A stretch of DNA of 5,770 nucleotides from Verrucomicrobiota bacterium (GTDB taxonomy: Bacteria > Verrucomicrobiota > Verrucomicrobiae > Limisphaerales > UBA11358). The position numbers and the translations under genes were made by a program. The stretch is taken from the NCBI GenBank assembly GCA_014860005.1, contig JACZKP010000196.1, forward strand, positions 1 through 5,770. The letters are read 5' to 3'. Below are positions 1 through 4,910 of this stretch, one piece after another; within the stretch, counting starts at the first letter, position 1; each line of letters opens with the position of its first letter. The notes under the pieces were generated by a model. It was not told the origin of the DNA. It did no database searches and was given only the letters and a program-made list of their open reading frames with translations.

Positions 1-539
1 ACCCCCCTCTCCCGCAGGGCCAATAGCGAGGGGCGCGGCTGGGAGGGGGGAGAGGGGCGCACGTTGCCACGCTTCAATTCCGGAACGCTGGGCAAATCAA
101 AATCCGGCCGGAGCGGCACCGCATTCTTTGCGGCTCCATGAATCTCCGCCAACACCGGGTAAAGTGAATAACTGGGCGTGAAGTATTGGACAGTGGTGCG
201 TGATGCGTGATGCGTGATGCGTGATGGTTCGACAAACGCCCGCACCGCCAGCGCCAGCAACTCATCCGAGCCGTTGCCCACGATGATGTTTTCTGGATGG
301 CAGCGATGCAGTTTCGCCAGTCTCTCCCGCAGGCGTTCCGCCGACGGGTTCGGATACAGTCGCAGCCGTCCGTCCACCGCGGCTTTGACCGTCATGAGCA
401 CCCGCGGTGAAGGGGGATAAGGATTCTCGTTGGTGTTGAGTTTGACCAACCCTTTAATCTTCGGTTGCTCGCCGGGCACATAGGGGCGCAATCTGCGAAC
501 GAGCGGGCGGATCAGTGAATTTGATTTATGCAGCGACAT
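1..539 (-). CDS. hisC: Histidinol-phosphate aminotransferase, N-terminal part (partial, runs off the window start)
   Basis: PLP-dependent transaminase of histidine biosynthesis, converting imidazole-acetol phosphate and glutamate to L-histidinol phosphate and 2-oxoglutarate. I read this frame by hand; it is open from ATG (537-539) to the window edge, 179 codons. Family landmarks are clear: KLNTNENPYPPSP near residues 33-45, RLYPNPSAERLRERLA near 60-75, the cofactor-phosphate loop IIVGNGSDELL near 85-95, and YFTPSYSLYPVLAEI near 119-133. The catalytic lysine lies beyond the window. Two stretches do not fit the family: SRITHHASRT (106-115), encoded by a 7-base tandem repeat, and about 20 residues rich in Pro, Ser and Arg from about 160 on, encoded by a GC-rich palindrome. 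Both keep the frame. Divergent from carA. No strong Shine-Dalgarno is visible. Related class I/II aminotransferases such as Cobc-like proteins are possible, but the HisC motifs fit best. Whether the full gene is intact cannot be judged here. Confidence 0.88.
   Translation of the reverse strand, partial: MSLHKSNSLIRPLVRRLRPYVPGEQPKIKGLVKLNTNENPYPPSPRVLMTVKAAVDGRLRLYPNPSAERLRERLAKLHRCHPENIIVGNGSDELLALAVRAFVEPSRITHHASRTTVQYFTPSYSLYPVLAEIHGAAKNAVPLRPDFDLPSVPELKRGNVRPSPPSQPRPSLLALRERG
4..57. repeat. GC-rich REP-like palindrome inside hisC
   Basis: CCCCTCTCCC at 4-13 is the exact reverse complement of GGGAGAGGGG at 48-57, enclosing 34 GC-rich bases. This resembles the CCCTCTCCC...GGGAGAGGG type of interspersed palindrome seen in many environmental bacterial genomes. 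Here it lies within the hisC frame and stays open, giving a Pro/Ser/Arg-rich insert (about RPSPPSQPRPSLLALRERG). The element may continue past the window start, so its left boundary is unknown. Confidence 0.65.
197..226. repeat. Four-copy 7-bp tandem repeat (GCGTGAT / ATCACGC) inside hisC
   Basis: The plus strand reads GCGTGAT four times in a row, about 30 bases with exact 7-base periodicity. On the coding (minus) strand it encodes SRITHHASR between the conserved VEP and TVQYFTPSY parts of HisC. Total length keeps the downstream hisC frame. It looks like an expanded or inserted microsatellite. Similar ATCACGC arrays occur, to my recollection, in genomes of Verrucomicrobiota, which supports the taxon guess only weakly. 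Confidence 0.9.
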
Positions 540-581
540 CCGCGGTAATTTCGCGCAATGGCCGGGGAAAAGTCGAGCGTA

Positions 582-617
582 GCGTGAATCTTGACGGTCG
601 CCGGCCGGGGTTCACGC
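582..617. repeat. Inverted repeat in the hisC-carA divergent region
   Basis: GCGTGAA (582-588) pairs with TTCACGC (611-617); with a C-G and a G-U pair the arms reach nine positions. The 22-base centre is GC-rich (contains GCCGGCC). A TTGAC pentamer occurs inside the centre (591) and again just after the right arm (618), 27 bases apart. It sits between two divergently read biosynthetic genes, so it could be an operator or leader structure, but no known operator consensus is recognised. Confidence 0.4.
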
Positions 618-645
618 TTGACCGCCGCGCGTTCGCACCTAGCAT
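618..645 (+). promoter_or_regulatory. Candidate sigma70-type promoter for carA
   Basis: TTGACC (618-623), 16-base spacer, TAGCAT (640-645); the -10 ends 21 bases before the carA ATG at 667. The -35 is close to consensus, the -10 is mediocre. The right arm of the inverted repeat ends immediately upstream of the -35. Prediction from pattern only; a second TTGACG at 591-596 lacks a good partner -10. Confidence 0.35.
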
Positions 646-666
646 CGCGCCAGTTGTTAAGCGGGA

Positions 667-1827
667 ATGAAAGCGATTTTGGCACTTGAAGATGGTTCGG
701 TTTTCCACGGCGAAGGTTTTGGCGCGCCTGCCTCCGCCTGTGGCGAGGTGTGTTTCAACACTTCGATGACCGGCTATCAGGAGATTCTCACGGATCCTTC
801 GTACAAGGGGCAGATCGTCACCATGACGTATCCGCTCATCGGTAATTACGGCGTCAACGAAGTGGACGTGGAATCCTGGCGGCCTCATGTCGCAGGATTT
901 GTCATCCGTGAGCTTTCGCCTGTGGTCAGCAACTGGCGCGCGGATTATTCGCTCGCAGAATATCTCGAACGCAACGGCATCCCCGGCATTCAAGGCATTG
1001 ATACCCGAGCATTGACCAAGAGACTCAGAGTTCGCGGGGCGCTCAATGGATTCATCTCCACGGAAGACGTGGCGGAGGCGGAGGCCCTCCGCCGTGCGCG
1101 CGAATGGCCGGGCATGCTGGGCATGGATTTCGTCAAGGACGTGACGCATAAAGAGCCATTCCGCTGGGACGAAACGGATACACAGAGCGCACGTTTCCGA
1201 CTGGTTTTCGGCAATGACGGGTCAGACGCCCGACACCTTCGCGAGCCGCTGCCGCCGGCTGACATCCCGATTGTCGCCTACGATTTCGGGATGAAATACA
1301 ACATCCTCCGCCGCCTGCGACAGCATGGCTTCCGTGTGCAGGTGGTGCCGGCCACCACCCCGGCCGCCGAAGTACTCAAGCACCAGCCGGCGGGAATCTT
1401 TCTCTCAAACGGCCCCGGTGATCCGGCGGCGCTTGGTTACGCGGTGCAAGCGGTGAGCGATCTGGTGAAGACCGGCGTGCCGATGTTTGGAATTTGTTTG
1501 GGGCACCAGATTCTCGGGCAAGCGCTTGGAGGCCGGACCTTCAAACTGAAATTCGGCCACCGCGGCGGCAATCAGCCGGTCAAGGATCTGGATTCCGGCC
1601 GCGTGGAAATCACGTCACAGAATCATGGGTTTGCGGTGGACGCGGCCTCGCTGCCCTCGGAAGTGACGGTGAATCGAATCAATCTGAACGACCAGACCGT
1701 TGAAGGTTTGCGGCACAAGACGCGACCGGTGTTTTGCGTGCAGTATCATCCCGAGGCGTCGCCCGGGCCGCACGATTCAACGCCGTTATTCGCGCAGTTT
1801 CGCGAAATGATTCAGGGTCGGGGATGA
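667..1827 (+). CDS. carA: Carbamoyl-phosphate synthase, small (glutaminase) subunit
   Basis: Hydrolyses glutamine and channels ammonia to the large subunit CarB, which makes carbamoyl phosphate for arginine and pyrimidine synthesis in the cytoplasm. The 386-residue length is close to the 382 of E. coli CarA. The start [21 protein letters not shown] is typical of the family, as are [17 protein letters not shown] and [13 protein letters not shown] in the N-terminal domain. The C-terminal class I glutamine amidotransferase domain has the nucleophile Cys277 in [12 protein letters not shown], with His361 and Glu363 in [12 protein letters not shown]; these match the known E. coli Cys269, His353 and Glu355 with a constant offset of 8. 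Also present are FLSNGPGDP and SQNHGFAV. The Shine-Dalgarno is weak (AAGCGGGA just before ATG). carB is not adjacent; the next gene is 120 bases away and unrelated. The gene appears intact. Confidence 0.98.
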   Translation: MKAILALEDGSVFHGEGFGAPASACGEVCFNTSMTGYQEILTDPSYKGQIVTMTYPLIGNYGVNEVDVESWRPHVAGFVIRELSPVVSNWRADYSLAEYLERNGIPGIQGIDTRALTKRLRVRGALNGFISTEDVAEAEALRRAREWPGMLGMDFVKDVTHKEPFRWDETDTQSARFRLVFGNDGSDARHLREPLPPADIPIVAYDFGMKYNILRRLRQHGFRVQVVPATTPAAEVLKHQPAGIFLSNGPGDPAALGYAVQAVSDLVKTGVPMFGICLGHQILGQALGGRTFKLKFGHRGGNQPVKDLDSGRVEITSQNHGFAVDAASLPSEVTVNRINLNDQTVEGLRHKTRPVFCVQYHPEASPGPHDSTPLFAQFREMIQGRG

Positions 1828-1900
1828 ACAGAATCGGCATTGCCAGCTTGGAACGGGTGCGACCTGGCCGGCGGACCACAGCCCAGTCGGACATTTACGT

Positions 1901-1928
1901 TTGACTTGAGCCGCCTGCTGAAGATAAT
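1901..1928 (+). promoter_or_regulatory. Candidate sigma70-type promoter for the FHA-domain gene
   Basis: TTGACT (1901-1906), 16-base spacer, GATAAT (1923-1928). Both hexamers are one base from consensus. The -10 ends 19 bases before the ATG at 1948, which predicts a leader of only about a dozen bases and no recognisable Shine-Dalgarno. It implies that the FHA gene is transcribed on its own rather than only by read-through from carA. Confidence 0.55.
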
Positions 1929-1947
1929 CGCCCTTGCATAATCAAAT

Positions 1948-2466
1948 ATGGCCAAACTCGTTATCCTCAGCGAAGGAATGACCGGGCGTTCCCATGAGTT
2001 GAAGGTGGATAAGACCACCATCGGCCGCGTGGAGGATAACACGTTTCAAATCGCCGAGCCCTCCGTGTCGAGTCATCACTGCGAAGTTCTGTTGCGCGGA
2101 ACAGATGTCGTCGTGAAAGACCTCAATTCCACCAACGGGACTTTTATCGGCGGCGAGAAAGTCACAGAAGCCGTGCTGAAACCCGGCCAGACGCTGAAAT
2201 TGGGTCAGATTGAATTGCGTTTGGAGACCGGCACGCCCGGCGCACCGGCAAAAAAGCCGGTTGAAACCACCATGGTGGTTCCACGCGGTGTCAGCCTGAA
2301 CGAACTCGAACAAGGCACCCGCGGCGGTCTTGACACGGCGGGCAAGGGCTTCACCAAGAAAGATGACAAGGTCAACAAGATCTTCTGGATTGCGGCCATT
2401 GCGGTGGGGTGCGTGATCGTTGTCCTGCTGATTTACGTGTTTGTCATCGCCGGCTCGGGTAAGTAA
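1948..2466 (+). CDS. FHA-domain protein with C-terminal transmembrane anchor
   Basis: 172 residues. Residues 1 to about 93 form a forkhead-associated (phosphothreonine-binding) domain: GR at 26-27, SVSSHHCEV at 39-47 (Ser41, His44), and DLNSTNGTFIGG at 58-69 with the binding-loop Ser61-Thr62-Asn63-Gly64. A linker (about 94-143) is rich in Gly, Pro, Thr and Lys, and holds ETT at 106-108 followed by MVVPRG. One hydrophobic helix follows at about 146-168 with only GSGK after it, so this is a tail-anchored protein whose FHA domain should face the cytoplasm. Such proteins usually read out Ser/Thr kinase signalling; no kinase or phosphatase gene lies in the window, so the partner is unknown. It has its own likely promoter and no strong Shine-Dalgarno. 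Convergent with hemB. The domain call is firm; the biological role is not known. Confidence 0.93.
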   Translation: MAKLVILSEGMTGRSHELKVDKTTIGRVEDNTFQIAEPSVSSHHCEVLLRGTDVVVKDLNSTNGTFIGGEKVTEAVLKPGQTLKLGQIELRLETGTPGAPAKKPVETTMVVPRGVSLNELEQGTRGGLDTAGKGFTKKDDKVNKIFWIAAIAVGCVIVVLLIYVFVIAGSGK

Positions 2467-2542
2467 ACCCCGGCGGCTAGCCATTCATTCTCTGCTGTTC
2501 CGCTTCGGTGCGTTTCTGGCGCGTTATCTCCGCTTCACCGCT

Positions 2543-3553
2543 CTACTGCGCTGCTTTCAACCAGCCCGCCGCGTCGCTGGCGGAGTACGTGATGATGATG
2601 TCCGCCCCCGCGCGGCGCATTGCTAGCAGGCTCTCCAGCGTCACTGCGCGTTCATCAATCCAGCCTTGGGCGGCGGCGGCCTTCACCATTGAGTATTCCG
2701 CGCTTACGGCGTAGGCCGCGGTGGGATAACCGAATGTGGCTTTAACGCGATGCAAAATGTCGAGATAAGCGAGCGCGGGTTTGACCATCACAATGTCCGC
2801 GCCTTCCTGAAGGTCCAGCGCGACTTCGCGCAAAGCTTCGTTGGCATTGGCGGCATCCATTTGATAGCTGCGACGGTCACCAAACTGCGGCGTGGATTCC
2901 GCCGCCTCGCGAAACGGACCGTAAAACGCCGACGCGAACTTCGCCGCGTAGGACATGATGGGCGTGTCGGCAAAGCCCGTCCGATCCAATTCCTGGCGGA
3001 TGGCGGCCACGCGGCCATCCATCATGTCGCTCGGCGCGATGAGGTCCGCGCCGGCTTCCGCGTGACTGACGGCGGCGCGGGCCAGCAGTTTCAGGGTTGG
3101 ATCGTTCAGGATTCGCGCGCCTGATTTACCACGCTGCACGATGCCGCAATGGCCGTGCGCCATGTATTCACAGAGACAAACGTCGGTGATGACCAGCAGT
3201 TGGGGGAGTTCCTTTTTCAGCATCCGCACCGCCTGCTGCACGATGCCGTTGCGCGCGTAAGCGCCGGAGGCTTGGTTGTCTTTCCGGTCGGGTATGCCAA
3301 AAAGCAAAATGGCAGGCACGCCCAGTGAGTGGGCGCGGGATGCTTCGCGGAGCATTTCGTCTGGAGAAAACTGGAACACGCCCGGCATGGCGTTGATGGG
3401 ACGTCGCAATTTGCGCCCGCCGCGCACAAAGAGCGGCAGGACCAGTTGCGCGACGTTGAGGTGCGTCTCACACACCAGACGGCGTAGCGCGGCGGATTGT
3501 CGTAAGCGTCGCGGACGAAACGTGGGAAAGGAGGACGCCGAATGTAAATTCAT
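2543..3553 (-). CDS. hemB: Porphobilinogen synthase (delta-aminolevulinic acid dehydratase)
   Basis: Condenses two 5-aminolevulinate molecules into porphobilinogen, the first shared pyrrole of heme and other tetrapyrroles; cytoplasmic homo-octamer in the family. 336 residues, the usual bacterial length. Seen in the sequence: RRLRQSAALRRLV (15-27) and LVLPLFVRGG (37-46) near the N-terminus; the zinc site DVCLCEYMAHGHCG with Cys126, Cys128 and Cys136, so this is the zinc-cysteine type rather than the Asp-rich magnesium type; APSDMMDGRV (173-182); Schiff-base lysine Lys205 in MSYAAKFASAFYGPFR; and second active-site lysine Lys258 in MVKPALAYLDI. The C-terminal YAVSAEYSMVKAAA and AGADIIITYSA segments are also typical. 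The ATG at 3551-3553 gives the expected N-terminus; an ATG eight bases upstream is out of frame. No clear Shine-Dalgarno. No other heme gene is nearby. Confidence 0.97.
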   Translation of the reverse strand: MNLHSASSFPTFRPRRLRQSAALRRLVCETHLNVAQLVLPLFVRGGRKLRRPINAMPGVFQFSPDEMLREASRAHSLGVPAILLFGIPDRKDNQASGAYARNGIVQQAVRMLKKELPQLLVITDVCLCEYMAHGHCGIVQRGKSGARILNDPTLKLLARAAVSHAEAGADLIAPSDMMDGRVAAIRQELDRTGFADTPIMSYAAKFASAFYGPFREAAESTPQFGDRRSYQMDAANANEALREVALDLQEGADIVMVKPALAYLDILHRVKATFGYPTAAYAVSAEYSMVKAAAAQGWIDERAVTLESLLAMRRAGADIIITYSASDAAGWLKAAQ

Positions 3554-3580
3554 GGCCGCATCTTAGGAGGCGTATCGGAA

Positions 3581-3634
3581 GGCCAAAAGCCGAAAGTGGA
3601 ACAAGGTTGGCCCGCAACCGGGCTGGTTTTGGCC
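3581..3634. repeat. Inverted repeat upstream of hemB
   Basis: GGCCAAAA (3581-3588) is the exact reverse complement of TTTTGGCC (3627-3634). The stem can extend by GCC (3589-3591) with GGC (3621-3623) across a TGG bulge. Inside lies a smaller GGTT/AACC hairpin (3605-3608 with 3616-3619). On the minus strand it would lie 28 to 81 bases before the hemB start, in its leader or promoter; on the plus strand it is upstream of the DUF4230-like gene. No U-tract follows the stem, so a simple terminator is not indicated. Confidence 0.45.
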
Positions 3635-3647
3635 GCGTTCAGGCTTT

Positions 3648-3663
3648 GCTTCGTACGCGAAGC
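3648..3663. repeat. Short perfect hairpin before the DUF4230-like gene
   Basis: GCTTCG (3648-3653) and CGAAGC (3658-3663) form a six-base-pair stem around TACG. It ends 15 bases before the ATG at 3679, followed by an AT-rich TTAAATTAA stretch instead of a Shine-Dalgarno sequence. It could affect translation or be a regulator site; function unknown. Confidence 0.4.
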
Positions 3664-3678
3664 CGTTAAATTAACTCC

Positions 3679-4269
3679 ATGAAGAAACAGCACGTCATCG
3701 CAGGGGCGATTCTTTTGGTGATGGTCCTGGGCGTGGGACTTTGGCTGGGCTCGGTCATGCCGGGTTGGTTGAGGATTTTTCCCTCCGGCGGCAGCCCTTT
3801 CGGGACATCCACGGTGCTGCGGCAGGTGCAGACGCTCTCGCAACTTGTCACTGTCAAATACGTCATGGAGAAGGTCGTGGTGCTGGAGGACGTGAAATGG
3901 TATCCGGGCGGCGAGAGCCGCGTGCTGATGCTGGCCCACGGGATCGTCAAAGCCGGCGTGGACTTGGGCCAGATCAAACCGGAAGACCTGACGGTTACCG
4001 GAAAGAAAGTCTCCATCCGCCTGCCACCCGCGCAAATCACAGACATGTATCTGGATGACCGCCAAACCCGGATTATTGAGCGTACCACGGGTCTGTTGCG
4101 CGCGTTTGACAAGGATTTGGAACAAACCGCGCGCCAAAACGCGGTGTCTGATATCCGGCGCGCGGCGCGGACGGCGGGGATTCTCAAGGATGCAGATGAA
4201 CGGGCCAAGGCACAACTGACCAGCTTGTTCCAACAAATGGGATTTGAAGTGGTGGAATTTGTCCCGTAG
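3679..4269 (+). CDS. DUF4230-like membrane-anchored protein of unknown function
   Basis: 196 residues. Residues about 5-26 (AGAILLVMVLGVGLWLGSVM) form one hydrophobic segment after a short basic start, MKKQH, so the protein is probably an N-terminally anchored single-pass protein with its main domain outside the cytoplasm. The body matches what I recall of DUF4230: LRQVQTLSQLVTVKYVMEKVV, then AHGIVKAGVDLGQIKPEDLTV and KKVSIRLPPAQITDMYLDD, followed by a charged helical C-terminal part (about 130-190). No cysteine and no catalytic motif stands out. The family is widespread but has no established function. Divergent from hemB by 125 bases; no Shine-Dalgarno is evident at the chosen ATG, but it is the only start that keeps the whole signal-anchor. 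Family membership comes from recognition of motifs, not from a search. Confidence 0.85.
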   Translation: MKKQHVIAGAILLVMVLGVGLWLGSVMPGWLRIFPSGGSPFGTSTVLRQVQTLSQLVTVKYVMEKVVVLEDVKWYPGGESRVLMLAHGIVKAGVDLGQIKPEDLTVTGKKVSIRLPPAQITDMYLDDRQTRIIERTTGLLRAFDKDLEQTARQNAVSDIRRAARTAGILKDADERAKAQLTSLFQQMGFEVVEFVP

Positions 4270-4511
4270 CTCAACCACAGGCCCGCCCGCGCTTGGGTTG
4301 CTTAAAACCTGTCTCAAACTTGGCCACGTGACGCCTGAAAACAGGAAGGTGATGGACAGCCCGGCTGCTGGATGTCTGCTGGGAAGGTTGCTGTTAGACT
4401 TTCCTGCGCGTCCTGCGCCTTCTCAAGTAGATTCGGGGAAAGGAACGGCGGCGAGGAGAGAACGAATTATCAAGTCTTCAATCGGGCGCTGCGGAGTCTT
4501 GTCCGAAAAAG

Positions 4512-4766
4512 TCAGTAGATGACGAACGGGAAATCGGATTGACCCGATTTAACGTGATTGATTTTGATTGGTAGGGGGGCGCTGGCGCCGGCTTGCGGAT
4601 CGGTGACAACCGACAGGCGTCGCCTCGGGGTGACAACTTTCACGGCACGTTCGCGGAGCGCGATCAGATAGAGACCCACCGGGCGGGGAGCCGGACGACG
4701 GTTGGTGATCTGGGCATAACCGTGAATCTCCTGCCTAAACTTCATCAATTTCATTTTCATTGCCAT
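4512..4766 (-). CDS. Small basic protein of unknown function (84 aa)
   Basis: The open frame extends upstream to 5240, but that part is antisense to lptD; the likely true start is the ATG at 4764-4766, because AAGGA (4774-4778 on the minus strand) sits seven bases before it, the best Shine-Dalgarno in the window. The product begins MAMKMKLMKF, followed by RQEIHGYAQITNRRPAPRP (11-29), GLYLIALRERAVKVV, PRRRLSVVTD (47-56), a short Ala/Pro stretch, PIKINHVKSGQSD (66-78) and FPFVIY at the end. It is basic with no signal peptide, transmembrane helix or cysteine. Third codon positions are mostly G or C, as in the neighbours, supporting real coding. Not assigned to any named family. The gene converges with the DUF4230-like gene and diverges from lptD. 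A chance frame is possible but less likely given the start signal and composition. Confidence 0.62.
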   Translation of the reverse strand: MAMKMKLMKFRQEIHGYAQITNRRPAPRPVGLYLIALRERAVKVVTPRRRLSVVTDPQAGASAPLPIKINHVKSGQSDFPFVIY

Positions 4767-4773
4767 GTGCCAG

Positions 4774-4778
4774 TCCTT
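4774..4778 (-). promoter_or_regulatory. Ribosome binding site deciding the start of the 84-aa protein
   Basis: AAGGA on the minus strand, seven bases before the ATG at 4766. It is unusual here, since the other genes in the window lack a clear Shine-Dalgarno, and it separates the likely real 84-residue gene from the longer antisense extension. Confidence 0.55.
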
Positions 4779-4910
4779 GAGCAGAAGGTCGCAGTTCACA
4801 TGCCATGCGATTTGTATGCTCGTGACACGCTGCCGCTCCGTCGCCGCATAGCGAATAGGCCAAATCCCGCTTGGCAGTGCCGATGGGTTTTGCTTAGCTG
4901 GGTTCGCCGA

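Noticed and set aside
197..226. Possible CRISPR-like or iteron array
   Set aside because: The 7-base units are contiguous without spacers, only four copies, and translated within hisC.
526..1149. 207-residue open frame on the minus strand
   Set aside because: Almost wholly antisense to the certain carA gene; it has no recognisable motif and arises from the GC-rich codon pattern.
1942..2484. 180-residue open frame on the minus strand
   Set aside because: Exact antisense cover of the FHA-domain gene; His/Gly-rich and without domain features.
2467..2542. Bidirectional terminator between the FHA gene and hemB
   Set aside because: Only short imperfect pairs (CGGTG with CACCG, a GGCTAGCC palindrome) and no T-run; not enough to call.
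3550..4317. 255- and 202-residue open frames on the minus strand
   Set aside because: Both are antisense to the DUF4230-like gene, which has clear family motifs and a membrane anchor.
4244..4522. 92-residue open frame on the plus strand across the DUF4230 gene end and the following gap
   Set aside because: Starts inside the preceding gene, no Shine-Dalgarno, no motif; composition looks like untranslated sequence.
4531..4550. AAATCGG/CCGATTT hairpin as a terminator
   Set aside because: It lies inside the coding region of the 84-residue protein, before its stop codon, and has no following U-tract.
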